This document shows positions 36,139-48,638 of a stretch of 64,000 bases of DNA, piece after piece. The stretch's first letter is position 1; the number at the start of each line of letters is the position of its first letter. The position numbers and the translations under genes were made by a program. This stretch comes from Otis tarda (taxonomy: Eukaryota > Chordata > Aves > Otidiformes > Otididae): the NCBI GenBank assembly GCA_026413225.1, contig CM048572.1:1488001-1552000 (forward strand). The letters are read 5' to 3'. The notes beneath the pieces are model-generated. The model was not told where the DNA came from, did not search any database, and saw nothing but the letters and a program-made list of their open reading frames with translations.

Positions 36139-37104
36139 GCGACATCTTGCCCTATAACATGAAAAAAGCCACCAGTGCTGGAGCTGGTGTGAGCCACCCC
36201 AGGGGGATCCCAGCCCTGGGCACAGGCAAAGGCGGTGCATTCAAGCCAGGATTTTGAGAAACCCCGAGGAACCAAATTGCCGGCCTGTGATTCAGTGAGG
36301 GGTGCTGAGCCCACCACCAGGTTACCCCAGGGATCTCCACCAACCTCCCGGAGACAACGCTGCCCGTTGCCAGCGAGAGAGGAACAGCTTTGCTGAAGGA
36401 TCGCTGCGGGATGGGCTGCACAAAGCAGACCAAGGTCTTGGTCAGGCACACGCCAGCTTACGGCCACGTCCAGTTCGAGCCCTAGGAGAAAGCGTGATTT
36501 GGACTCCCAGGGCTGCAGCCCCCTTTTGTTCTGCCGCGTGGGGCTGGGTTCAGTCCCCGAGAGGAGGGACAGCAGCAGGGTCTGGCAGGAACGCCCACCC
36601 GCATCACACTCGCTGCACTGGTGTCCCCTCCGAGCGCACCCGCCCCAGTAAGAATTGGCTGGTTTTACACAAAGCAGCAGCCGAGACCCCCAACAAACAC
36701 ACGTCCAGGAGGTCCCACCCTTTGTTTCGTATGCCCTAAAGGAGAGCTTGTCTCTGCACCTGAGACGCTAAATCTCTCTCCGAGTCCTCGCCACGTGAGA
36801 GTGTTTGTCTCACAGCCCAGGATTTTGGCCCGGTGCCCCACGCCGGGGGGCAGCCCAGTGAGGTGGGAGCCTTAAAACGGTGTCAGGGCCAGGCTGGCTG
36901 TGGGAGAGGGACGCCGTGAGTTCCTAGGGTCCAGAGGTCGGATGGGCTTGGAGAGATTGCCACCGGGCTGCCTTGTGTAAACCCTCGCTGTTAGAGCGGA
37001 GCGTGACCCCGTGTGGCCTCGGGAGCAGGAAAAACCAGGCATCCCATCCCCCTCCTCCCTCCTCAAACTGAGGAGCCATGGATCCCCTGCAGGGCTGGTG
37101 ACAC

Positions 37105-37235
37105 ATGGGTGCTTCTGCAATTAGCCACAGTCATTAAAATAAGTGCTACATTAATTATTGCCGGGTTGCAGCTCAACCTCCAGGTCTGTCACTTGGCAAA
37201 AGTCGCACTTGAGTTGGCTCTCACGTCTGGGAACT
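37105..37235. other. Possible conserved non-coding element
   Basis: A short AT-richer unique block with GTCATTAAAATAAGTGC and TTAATTATTGCCGG (homeodomain-like TAATTA), bounded by GC-rich sequence. Confidence 0.27.
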
Positions 37236-38903
37236 TCCCAAATCCCGTCGCATTCAGCGGGGAACATGTGGGCACCGTCCCCAGCTGTGGGTCTGGCACT
37301 GCCAGTGCAAAGCAGAGCCCCTACCTGGGGGTACCCCGCACTGGGACCATTTGCCACAGGCCACTGGGAGGCAGACGGCTTCTCCTCTCCAGGTGCTTCT
37401 GCCCCCGCCCCGCCAAGTCTTGGGAGAGCCCAGCACGACACAGCTCTGATGGGAAACAAGGCCGCAAAGCACAGTGTGAACAGGGTGGGGGAACCCACCC
37501 CGCAGACCCGCCGGGGGCTCAGCACCAGCACCACCACGGCAAATACCAACCCAGCTCACCCTCCCAAAATCAGGGAGGCATCGGAGAGCGGGAGGCGGTG
37601 GTGAGAGTTCCCACTCGTACCGCGATGGCCCTGTCACCATGCGGCGTCGCATCGCTGGCTGCCGGCCGGGCTCTCTGGATGCAAACCCTTCCTACCCGAG
37701 CAGTACCGAGAGCACCCCTGTGCTCAGGTACCGTGCACGAGGCTAATGGTTTTGAGGAACGGCAGCTTTTCTCTCTTTTAAAAAAAAAAAAGTGTAGGGC
37801 TGGCAGTGCCGGTGGGTGCTGTGAAACCAGAAGTGGAGTTTGGACAAATCCTGCACCCTCTCAGCTCTTACAGAGCGAGCCTTACAGCGTGGCTGGCCTG
37901 TGCAACTAAAGCTCTGTTCCGCCGCAAGCTTTGGTCTTCCCAGTCGCACCGAGCTGACAGCTACTGCCAGGCTGATGCAGAGGGACCAGTTTCTTCGCTG
38001 CTGCCCGCAGTGACCGAATTGCAGCAGTCTGCCATGGGCTGGTTCCGGTTTCCAGCCGTTGCTGTGAGCAGCAGTGGGACCAGGACATCATCTCCTAAAA
38101 ACTCGTCATTCATCCCCTGCCCTCACAGGTTCAGGAATAAAAGGATCCTCTTGGGTCAGAGTTCCTAAGATCTTCTGCAACGAGCAGCTACTTCCTATAA
38201 CCCCCGCCCCAAAATCAGGCAGATGCTTGAAAACTGAGCGTGGTTTTGGCAGAGTGATTGGAGGGCCAGGACAGGCCACCTCCCACCCTGAAATCACGCC
38301 GGTGTCGTTTCAGTGTACTGCTTCCTGACTGCCTAGCCTGGCACAGATCTTCCTGCGCCTTTCCCAAGACGAAGATGTTTAAAAAGCTCCGCCCTGCCTT
38401 ACTAAAAGCCACAGGAAAGTTTCATGTTGTCGATCCGCTGGGACAAGCGTCGTGATGTTTAATAAAGGCTGACGGTGCCGAACTTCACAGCGGCGCTCTT
38501 CGGCAGACTCCCCGGTGGAGGGAGTGCGGAAGAGCTCGGCCCCGCTGTGTCTCTTCGCCTGGCTTGTCAGCAGGAGGAACAAGCTGTTGTGAGCCACGTG
38601 GCGCTTCTGCTTACGAGACAGCAGAGACAACATCGCGCGGTTGTGGGCACGTTGTGTGAATGGGTCAGCATGGTCAAAATGTACTCTCTAGGTATGAAAA
38701 CCAACTACCGTTGGGTTTCATTCTGAACTTAGATAGTCTGGGTTAGAGAGTTCAGAAAAATGCTCTTACTGTCGCTCAGAGGAGACATCTGGAGGTGGCT
38801 GGTCCAGGCAGATGTGGGTAAGGCCAGCGAATCTGGGCAGGACACAGACCCACTGTGATCTTGCAACAGCCTCTGCCAGCGCGTACCTGGCAGATTTGTT
38901 CAG

Positions 38904-39221
38904 TGCTGCCGTGGTTTAACCCCAGCAGGCAGCTGAGCCCCACACAGCCGCTCGCTCGCTCCCCCTCGGTGGGATGGGCGAGAGAATGGGAAGGGTAAAA
39001 GTGAGGAAACTCACGGGCTGAGACAAAGACAGCGTAATAAGTAAAGCAAAAGCTGCGTGCAAGCAAAGGAAAACAAGGAATTCATTCCCTGCTTCCCACG
39101 GCAGGCAGGTGTTCAGCCATCTCAGGAAGGCAGGGCTCCATCGTGGGTAACGGTTACTTGGGCAGACAAACGCCATCACTGCTGCGAAGAAAATTAACTC
39201 TCTCCCAGCCAAACCCAGCAG
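38904..39221 (-). mobile_element. Solo LTR, minus strand, internally deleted
   Basis: It belongs to the same broad LTR type as the copy at 13193. On the plus strand it starts TGCTGCCGTGGTTTAACCCC and ends AAATTAACTCTCTCCCAGCC followed by AAACCCAGCA. The two ends are well preserved, but the middle is missing: sequence passes from GGCAGACAAACGCCATCACT directly to GCTGCGAAGAAAATTAAC near 39181. The missing part should contain the TATA and promoter region of the LTR, so it is unlikely to drive transcription. No internal retroviral genes are present. Confidence 0.85.
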
Positions 39222-41261
39222 GAGCACCCTGGGGACTGCCTGAGCAGAGCTCCCAGCGCAGCAGCGGCAGGAGCCCGGTCTGACCCTTGCCGGCAGATCC
39301 GTGCTGTCAGCCCACCCAGCCCCGCCCGGAGCCCCGTGCATCAGCACGCTGCGTCAGCCTCCCAGCGGGGCCCGAGCCTCTGCGAGAGCCAGCTCACATC
39401 GACGCTGTGCCGAGCGCCGGACTGCCCACGTGTAACGCTCCATAAGCACCCAAAGGTGGTTCCCAGCTTTTGGAACTACCCCAAGCCCAGTCTGAAGGGC
39501 TGGTCTGGCTTTTTGACTAAGGCATGGAAGACTCCCACTTGGACAGGGTCTAAGGACAAGCCTGTCTGGGCGCCACAAGTCTGAGATGTGAGAGCGAAAT
39601 AGGGTCTCAGGCCTTGCACGTCCAGGAGATTGGAAGCCACTGGGATGACGAACACCACCCAGGGCTCTCGTATGACACCCAGCTTGTTATTTTCAAATTC
39701 AGGTGGATCAAGGCGCACGCTGCCATCAGCACACACAGGCTGCTCCTCCAGCAGCAGGGCTGAAGCCCACCCCTCGTCCCCGCCGAGCGCTGGGGTGTCC
39801 AGGCACTGCTGTGCCAGCAACTCTGTCTCTCAGCCATCAGGTTGGAAAGAATCTCAGCTCAGACAGTAAAACCATCCTCTGCTGTGCTGCTGTGACAGGG
39901 ATTGCTCCTTGGCTCCAGGGGGCCAAGTTCACCCCTGTGGCAGCACCAGCACGGCACCCACAGCCGTCACCATGGACCCGCGTGGCTCCTGTGGTCCTCT
40001 GGATCCTCCCCTGGGGCAGGAGCTGCCAGCATCAACCCAAGCCTTGCACTTCTGCTCAGCGATCTGAAGGGAAGCCTTCGGACACTGTTCAAGAGCACTG
40101 GGAGCTACTGGTCCACCCTGCCCTACATTCCGAGGCACAGCACCATCTGGTTATTTTGGGTTGGCCACCTGCCTCCTCCCTCCAGTGACGGCATCTCTGC
40201 CACGAGATGGCAACGGAAGGGCTGCAGGCAGGAGGCACCCAGCCAACACTTCTCGGCGCAGAAGGGCACTGGGTGCCCTTGGCCTCCTGCCCCTCCACCC
40301 CTGGCTCAGCCCCACCGGCACGCTGCGGCACCCCTGAGAACAGGATGGTCCCCACGCCTGGGGCAGCAGCTTGTCCTCTCCTGGGGGGCACCGGGAACGC
40401 CAGCCAAGGAGCCAGATCCTGGCAGCACGCAGCAGCGCAAGGAAACAGAACAGCCGTCAGCAGCTTGGACAGCCCTGGGCGCTGCACAGGCACAGCGCCG
40501 GCCAGGACACCAGGACTGTCTTTCTCCATTGACTGAAAGCGCTATGGGAGTGCTGGCACCCACCTGGCCAGCCGTCGGGGACAGGCACGAGGAGACGTCT
40601 CATCAGGGAGGGCGGCTGCTGCTCCGCATTTGCCTTAGCCCCTGTTGCCCCCTGGGAGAACGAGCCGGTTTATATTCGATGTATTTACGCTTGTGGGGAG
40701 CACAGCGGGCTCTCGGGCTTGGCCGGCTCGCGAGGAAGCTGGTTTGCACGCTGCGCCGTGGCTCGGCCGGGCTGGAGTGGTGACAGGCGGGAGCGCAGAG
40801 GGCTCAGGCACTCAGAGGACAATGTCTAGCGGCAACAAAAGGAGCAGAAAGGTGCAATAAAATGGACTCAGGCCATCCTGATGCCGATGACCCCTTCCAG
40901 ACAGCACCTGCGGGTCCCACTCTGGAACCTTGCAAGAACGCTTGAGCGTGCCCACCCAACACTGGTCTGCAAGCCGTCAACACTACAAACACTCTGGGGC
41001 TGCTGGCGTGCTGGTTCCCCCACCGACTCACACCACAGAGGAGTAAAGCTGTCAGCAGCGCTGGAAGGGCCAGGAGGAGCAAGCAAGCCAGGAGGTGAGC
41101 AAGAGGAACATTTCTTGCTCATGTGGAAACAAACTTCCACCTGCAGCAGCTCACGTTGGGCTGAGAGCGACTGCAAACCCAACCACCTGAGTCCCATCGC
41201 TGGGACTGCTCTGGAGACACCCAGGCAGGACTGCGCATCTCTCCTGCAAAGTGAGAGGTCC

Positions 41262-42096
41262 CCCATCCAGAGGGACCTGGACAGGCTGGAGAGGTGGGCT
41301 CGTGCCAACCTCATGAAGTTCAACCAGGCAAAGTGCAAGGTCCTGCATGTGGGACGTGGCAATCCCAGGCACAAATCCAGGCTGGGCGGAGAATGGATGG
41401 AGAGCAGCCCTGAGGAGAAGGACTTGGGGTGCTGCTGGACAAGAAGCTCAACATGAGCCGGCAATGCGCCCTTGCAGGCCAGAAACCAACCACATCCTGG
41501 GCTGCATCCCCAGCAGCGTGGGCAGCAGGTCAAGGGAGGGGATTCTGCCCCTCTGCTCCGCTCTGGTGAGACCCCACCTGCAGCACTGCGTCCAGCTCTG
41601 GAGCCCCCAACAGCAGAAGGACGTGGAGCTGTTGGAGAGGGTCCAGGGGAGGCCACGCAGATGCTGAGAGGGCTGGAGCAGCTCTGCTGTGAGGCCAGGC
41701 TGAGAGAGCTGGGGCTGTTCAGCCTGGAGAAGAGGAGGCTCTGGGGAGACCTGAGAGCGGCCTCCCAGTGCCTAAAGGGGGCTGCAGGAAAGATGGGGAG
41801 AGACTCTTCAGCAGGGCCTGGTGTGACAGGATGAGGGGTGATGGTTTTAAAATAGAGGGAGGCAGATTCAGACCGGACATAAGGAAGAAAGTTTTTTACC
41901 CTGAGGGTGGTGGAGCACTGTCCCAGGTTGCCCAGAGAGGCGGTGGATGCCCCATCCCTGGAAACGTTCCAGGCCAGGTTGGCCGGGGCTCTGAGCAACC
42001 TGATCTGGTTGGAGATGTCCCTGCTCCTTGCAGGGGGGTTGGACTGGGTGGGCTTTGAAGGTCCCTTCCAGTCCAAACTGTTCTGTGATTCTGTGA
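41262..42096 (+). mobile_element. CR1 LINE, about 835 bp, plus strand
   Basis: The copy is 5'-truncated at CCATCCAGAGGGACCTGGAC and runs to ATTCTGTGATTCTGTGA. Translated fragments of the ORF2 C-terminus are obvious ([36 protein letters not shown]), with a frameshift where GGGGTGCTGCTGG lost bases near 41427 and a second break further on. It is among the longest copies here and is non-functional. Confidence 0.95.
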
Positions 42097-43011
42097 CCTC
42101 AGTAGGTCACGGGGGACAGCCAGCGGTACGGCCAAAGGAGCGGGTGTGGGAGACATGCGATGCAGAGAAGCCTGCGACAGCGCAGCGATGGCACAGCCCG
42201 GATGCCAGCTCCAGCCCGCTGCCACCAGCCCTGTGCCACCCTGCCTGGGCACCAGCTTGCACCTTTTTCCCCACCCAGCCCAGGCGAGGGGCACAGCTGT
42301 CAGGGCGGGCGCTGCGTCCCGTGGGACAGCCCACGCTGCGGGCAGCGCCTCTGCAGAGCTGCTGTCACCACGGCAGAGCTGCGCGGGGCGGCGATTGCCG
42401 CGCGGGGAGGAAGGGTGACCTTGTCCTATATTTTAAAGGCCACTTTTCCTCTACAAACAGCAGCCAAATGAGGACAGCAGCAGGGAGGACGAGAGATGAG
42501 CAATGCAACGCGGCCGCGAGGCAGAGGTGACGCCTCCAGGCCCGGCAGCGTTCTCCCCCTTCGCTGGCGCAGTGGGTGCTTGGGAAGGGGGTGCCCCTGC
42601 AGACCCCGTCTCTGCTCCCCCTCCTGCCCTCCTCCATGAAGCAAGGCCGTGTGTGGGGAATGGGAGCCGTGGGACGCAGGGAAAGGGGCAGAGCGAGGGG
42701 GTTGAGCGCGGACCCAGGGCTCTGAGTCAGGGTCCCCGAGCTCTTTCAGCCAGGGACGGGCGCAGCGCCCCACAGCCCAGCACGCCCTGGCCCTGTGCCA
42801 GTCTGCCCGCCCTGCGCCGCGTCTCGCACACCGAGGGAGTTTCAGCCACCACCAGAATGTGAGCCGGGACCCAGCGTGTCCCGTACACCTCCCGCATGTG
42901 CCAGTCCTGATTTCCTGAACGAAAGGTGTGAATCCTCTGCAATCACCAGGTTGGAGCATCCCAGTCCAAACGCGTTCCCCACCCTGCTTCAAAACATCGC
43001 GAGACATCCCA

Positions 43012-43402
43012 AAAAACAGGGAAAACCTCTTCAGCAGGGCCTGTTGTGACAGGACGAGGGGTGATGGTTTTAAAATAGAAGGAAGCAGATTCAGACTGGA
43101 TATGAAGAAGAAATTTTTTTACGCTGAGAGTGGAGGAACACTGTCCCAGGTTGCCCAGAGGCGGTGGATGCCCCATCCCTGGAAACATTCCAGGCCAGGT
43201 TGGCTGGGGCTCTGAGCAGCCTGATCTGGTTGGAGATGATCCACCGCCTCTCTGGGAAACCTGGGCCAGTGTCCCACCACCCTCAGCGGAAAAAACTTCT
43301 TCCATAAGGAAGAATCTGAATCTGCCTCCCTCTATTGCAGGGGGGTTGGACTGGGTGGGCTTTGAAGGCCCCTTCCCACCCAAACCAGTCTGTGATTCTG
43401 TG
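43012..43402 (+). mobile_element. CR1 LINE with an internal inverted segment
   Basis: Sense CR1 runs from about 43012 to 43237 (CTTCAGCAGGGCC to TGGTTGGAGATG). Then about 99 bases (43238-43336, ATCCACCGCC to CCCTCTATT) are CR1 in reverse complement. Sense sequence resumes at 43337 (GCAGGGGGGTTGG) and reaches the terminal GATTCTGTGA. Roughly 10-12 sense bases are missing at the switch. The inverted block mirrors 43075-43170, so the two arms can pair around a loop of about 67 bases. Inside the inverted block a further small fold-back (TTCTTCC, ATAA, GGAAGAA at 43297-43314) replaces the normal CTTATATCCAGT sequence. Confidence 0.92.
43075..43336. repeat. Imperfect inverted repeat inside the rearranged CR1
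   Basis: The left arm is about 43075-43170 and the right arm about 43238-43336. They are reverse complements at a little over 80 percent by eye, counting small gaps. The right arm agrees with other CR1 copies in the window at several sites where the left arm does not, so it need not have been copied from the left arm. Confidence 0.85.
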
Positions 43403-43999
43403 AAATGGAGAAACCCAAGTGCATGGTCAGCTTTGCCAGGGAAATACAAACCTGACTTCAACACGCAGTCACCCCCAATCACTTCCCGAGGGTCCTCAGG
43501 GGACACCTCCTGTCCCTGTGAGCAGTGCGAGCCCCAGGGAAGAGGCTGGACTTTGGCCACAGCTGCACGGGGCCTGGAGAGGAGGCATCCCGGTTGTCCC
43601 ATCTGCTGGCATGGAGCTGGGAAGGAGGGCTCCTCTGAGCATCTGGTGGGGCTCAGCCTTGCGCTGCAGCTGTGAGAGCTCACTCCAGGCCCTGGAAAGC
43701 ACGTCAAAGATCTTCTCAAGCATTTTGCTGCTTCAGAGCTCTAATGATAGTGCGTCACTTGGTTGGCAGGAGCAGAAGAAAGGAGGGCTGCACTATGGGT
43801 CGATGCTCTCCATTCAGCCTCCCATTTTCCGTGAGGAAAGATTGCTCAAGCGCGGCCATCAAGGAAGATGGCAGTTCCTGCATTCCACCGCAGAGCTGGA
43901 AGGCTTTCGCAGGTTTGGACAATTCAAGAGTTTCTAGAAGAAAAGGCCAAGGCGTCCGCAGAGAGGAAGGGCCAGGGAAGGGCAGAGCAGGCGTGCCGA

Positions 44000-46900
44000 G
44001 GGGACGTGGCTGCTTCACCTTTAATCCCACTGACAGAGGCGAAACGTCGCTCTGCGCACAGGGACCCGCTACCGCGCTGCAGAGCCCGCCCCGTGCCTCC
44101 TGAGCAGCTGACGTGCAGGTAAACAGGCTGGAAGAGCATCACCCTGGGCCGGCCTCCTGCCGTGGTGTGAGGGCAGGCTGGAGAGAAGCCGGTGCGTTAA
44201 CCTTCCCTCAATCCCTCCCTCCCGTCCATCTCCTTCCACTCTGATGGTGCCACAACGTGAGGCATCTTCTCCACAGCTGCTGGGAGCCCACGTCACTGGA
44301 GGTGAGGGAGCCAGAACTGGGGGAATGTTTCCAAAACACTGGGGTGCTGCTCAACAGGCACAGGCAGGGAGGTCGGCCCCCAGAGCTGTGGGCGTTCAGT
44401 GGACAAGGCTCCCTGGAGATGCTCTCAGAGAAGTTCTCAGATGCGTTTGCCTCCAGAAGTGGCCACAGCTTGATGCAATTTCCAGAGGGGTATTGTCCCT
44501 TCAGTGGCACAGCCACCGGCTCTGGGGTCAGACCCGGGCTCCACTCCCTTGGAGCCAGCTCCCGTGGGATGGGCGCAGGGCAGTAACGCATGAGGGGCTG
44601 AACGGAGCTGAACATGGGAGCGAAGGTTCGTTACAGGAGACATCACCCTACTCATAGTGCCACAGCATTGCCTCGTACGCCGCGTTGTGCCAGCTGAGAC
44701 CATTTGAACGGTGACCATAAAGTCACGTACGGCTGCTGCACAGCTGCAGCGGGGGCAAGAGGCTTCAGGATAAGCTGGGCCCAAGATGGAAGGGAAAAAA
44801 GAAAAGAAATTTAGTCACAAAGCTGCTTCTGTGAAAGCGTACCCTGTGTCTGGAAGGAACAGTAGGGCCAGGAGTCCTGAGGCTGTGCCGAGCTCCAGAG
44901 GCGCAGGACAAACTCCTGCGTGGCCCTGCAGAACCGCACGGAGCTCTTAGAGCCGCCTTTCCCGGCCTCGCCCGGCGCTGCGGGACGAGCTGGGACCCCC
45001 GCCGGCGCCAGGCGGCAGCAGGAAGGAAGCCCTGCTGCTGCCGGTGGAAAGCGGGACCTCCAGGCGGCTGCGGGCGCGGTTTTGTGGCTGATGGTTTTCA
45101 CGTGGGGTTAGGCTGGGCCAACGATTTACGTTAACGGCCCGGTGACTGATGCATATTACGCATTCGTATGAAGCGTTCCCCAGCGCTGCTTCCCGCCTGC
45201 TTAGCCAGCCTCCCCCGAACACCAGCAGCCCGCTCGCTGAACCGGTGGCCGCACGGCGAAATGTTTTATTCTATCAAGAGAAGAAAACTCAAGCCAAAAA
45301 TGCAAACAGCCTGGTGGGGGAGCCGGCCCCTTCCTGCCAACCCGGAGCAGAGGTCAGAGGAGAGGGGCAACACCAGCACCTTCCTGCGCGCGTGACGGAG
45401 CAGCCAAGGGTGGGGTCCCGCTACCAGCAGGCAGGGCCACCCCTGCCCACCCGTCCTCCCCGGGCCAGAGCCGCGGCCCTACGCTGGGGCCAGCGATCCT
45501 ATCGCAGCCTGCGTCCAGCCTTCCCTGTCTCCTCCCCACGTTGCGCTCCAGTTCTTTTCTCACGAGATGCTTGGCTCCTTGAATTCTGCTCGTGTCTCCT
45601 GTTCCTGCTTGTACGAGCCCCGATTGTATCATCACATCATCACCGAGCCCTGCGCCTGATTTCTGGTACGCTGTGTTCTCACCGCTGCTCCTCCAGCTCG
45701 GCGCCTCATTCAGCGCGAGCCAGAGCAATTGTGCTGCGATGAGCAGCGCAGCGCTAGCGCGTCCGTCACGCGCCACGTGCCTCCCACCCCCCTGCGCTGC
45801 ACATGCGCGCGTGCGGACGAGCGTCTGCACCGGTCGCTTCGAGCCGTTGCTTTCAGGCCACAAACACCGACGTAGAGCCGACTGCAGCTCCGGGCGAGCC
45901 GCCGGGTGCTACTCCTCCATCGCGCGTCCCACACTCCGCGGCGAAGCCCCATCCCGAGCGACCAGGGCTCTGCTGCCGAGCCGGCCGAGGAACTGGGAGC
46001 AACAAAGGAAACTCCACTCCTTCCCCTTCCCATCATCGCTGCGATTGTGTCCCTGAGGGGCACCTGCGAGGGACCAGAACCAGGACACCCCACATGGAGA
46101 GGGAACCACCCGTTGGCCCCCCAACCACCTCCGGGCCCTGGAGCTCCCTCCTGGCTTGACCTGCAAGGAGGGTGGAGGCACAGACAGAAAGAACTTCCCA
46201 GCGAGGAGCAGGCTCTCACGGGCTGTGTCAGCACGGAGCGGGGAGGGACCGCTGCCAGAGCCACAGCTTGTCCTCCACCGCTCACCCCAAACCCCAGTCA
46301 GTGCCAAGGGCCACACGAGCCACGGGTCAGCCTCCAACCTCAGCGCCATGTTTCCAGAAGCATCACGCGGGCGTCTGTGGCGAAGGATCTCCAGAGGTGA
46401 CTGAGCAGCAGCAAACACAGAGGAAAGACCAGACTCGTGTGGCCTGAGGCATCCAGAAGAACCTCCAGAGTCCACAGCAGACAAGCCACCTTCGAGAAAC
46501 TGCCCTCCTGTCCCACCAGCTCCCGTGGGCGCAGGGAGGACAAGGACCCGTCACTGTCACCTGCAAACCCCACAGACTGCTCTCCAGCGCCCACAGCACG
46601 GGAATAAGACGGATGTTACGCTGCATTTGGGTGTTTCCCCAGCCAGGGGCTGCAGATATTTCCCAATTCTCTTTCCAGTATCTTTTCACAGTTCTGGTCT
46701 TTGCAACACCCTGCGGGAAGCACCTCACCAGCAGATCAGGTGCTGGGCGGAAGGACGCTCTCAAGGCCATCCGGCGCTTCCCAGCAGCTCCGTGGAAGCT
46801 GTCCCACACCCCACTTCTCCTCCACACACCTCTGGTTTTCTCAGAGAGGGTGTTCAGCGGTGGCTGTCGTACCAGAGACGGAGACTCAGGCACACCCCCA

Positions 46901-48638
46901 CCGCCATCCCGTCACACCCACAGCCCCGTCGCGGCAGAGCGGGTGTGTGGACACCGACACCGGTTGTCACCCTGGGATCAGGAGGACGCGCCGGCTGAGC
47001 GGGGGACACCGGCAGCGCAGTATGAGGGGAGGCACCGGCAGGGCCATGGGGCTCGCATGGCCAGGTGCAGTCACAAGAGCTCCCGGAGGACCACGGTCAC
47101 CCAGAGCTGAAATCCTCCAGGTCCCTTGAAGTCCCCGTGGAGGACGGCAGCCCAGGACAGGGCTGAGAGGGGCAGGGAGGGTCCTGCCCCACGGCGCAAG
47201 GCTGGCAGAGCAGCAGCAGCAGCGGGCGCAGACAGCCCTGCCCGTGGTCACTGGAAAGGAGGGGATGAGTCAGCGCGCGAAGGCCACTCGTGCATGGTGT
47301 GGGTGGAGCAGAGCAGCAATTTCTTCCCCAGGAGATGATATTCTTTGCAGAAGTGCTTTTTATTTATTTCTTCTTACGGAGCACAGCAATGAGCTGCTCC
47401 TCAACTCCTCCGCACCCGGGGCCGCTACCCGTGGGAAGGGAGCTCTCGCTGTGCCAGGCGGGCAGGCGTGGACGGCGGCACACCACGCAGCCGGGGTCAG
47501 GACCCACGCGACACGGAGGGGCTGAACCACCCAGCCTTGGCGCTTGGCCACAAGCCGCTCCACCCGCACCCCCGCTGCCACCGTAGTCCTGAGTGCCCAC
47601 GGGCGCTCTCGCCACGCCTGCGCTGCCTGTCAGCTGCGGGACAGCCGGGTACCGGTGTCACAGTCAGACGGAGCCTTGGCTGGGGCGTCTGGTGGCAGAG
47701 GAGCAGGAGAAGCTGAGATGATGTTTGGAGAAGCCTTGGGTCTCCTCCTGGCTCTGTCGCACTCTCGCTGTGCAAGCTGAGGTCATGTCACCCCGTTTCC
47801 CCAGGCGAAATGCAAGCACAACTCTTTGCCAGCTCTTTGGCAAACAGTAGCTGTAGCGCTTGGGCAACTTCGACACACTTTCAGGGACAGCTGCGAACTC
47901 CATCCCCTGACAGCGCACGGCGGCCGGTGCGAGCTCGCCGGATCTGCCCGTGGCCCGGGAAGCGGAGCAGCCCTCGCCAGGCTCTGCAGGACCCAGCCCT
48001 GCCCACGCAGAGGTGGCCGCCCTCTCCTTCCAGCTCTGCCAGGCCTCCGCGTGCTGGGTGCTGCCTTCCCTGGGACCAGCCTTCGGGACGGATAAACAAG
48101 GGAGCGCGTTGCGAAGGCACTTGCTGACAGGGCTGTCGGAAGCGGCGCTGCTCGCAGGCTGTGCTGTCCTTTGGGAAGGGGACCAGGCTGAGGACGGCAA
48201 CCAACTCAAGCCGTGCCCTACGCCGCACTAAAACATCAGAGCTGGCTTCCCTCAGCATCACAACAAGGGAGTGCAGCTCTCCTCCAGTGAGCATCTTCTT
48301 CAGGCCCTGTTTCTGCTGAGGCCTGAAGAGAGAACAGACAATCTGACAGATGTTGCCCAGGCAGGATCAGAAGGAAAGCAGAACCGCTCCAGGAAAGGCG
48401 GCCTCAAGGAAAAGCTCCTCCTGTTGCCCTCCACACGAGCTCTCCTCGCTTGCAAGGACACTGGGAGACGGGCTATTTCCCGAAGCCTGCACAGCACACG
48501 TCAGCTGCACGGGGAACTGACGGGCAGAGCGCTGCCTTTTGCTACCGGCAAAAGGGCGACTCGACCGACAGAAGGCGAAGGGAGGCCGCGACGCCCGCCG
48601 CGTGCTGACAGGAGGCATCGAGCCCAGGGAAGACCACA
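44000..48638. other. Unique DNA, no gene recognised
   Basis: GC-rich, with the CpG cluster at 45640-45980 and shorter CpG patches near 44930-45080 and 47880-48000. No mobile element is recognised in 43403-48638. Confidence 0.45.
45640..45980. promoter_or_regulatory. CpG-rich segment with E-box
   Basis: Repeated CG dinucleotides (GCAGCGCTAGCGCGTCCGTC, then a CACGTG E-box near 45774, and CATGCGCGCGTGCGGACGAG). It is a possible orphan CpG island. No gene is recognised on either strand. Confidence 0.28.

Noticed and set aside
40868-42076. 402-codon open frame on the minus strand
   Set aside because: Most of it is antisense to a plus-oriented CR1 copy; the rest is unrelated unique DNA.
43238-43336. 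Independent minus-strand CR1 insertion nested in another CR1
   Set aside because: It lacks the reversed terminal ATTCTRTG repeat and 3' UTR at either edge, and the outer element resumes only about a dozen bases later, so an inversion by template switching fits better.
45729-45900. Possible first exon in the CpG cluster
   Set aside because: No convincing donor or coding start could be placed; kept only as a CpG-rich segment.
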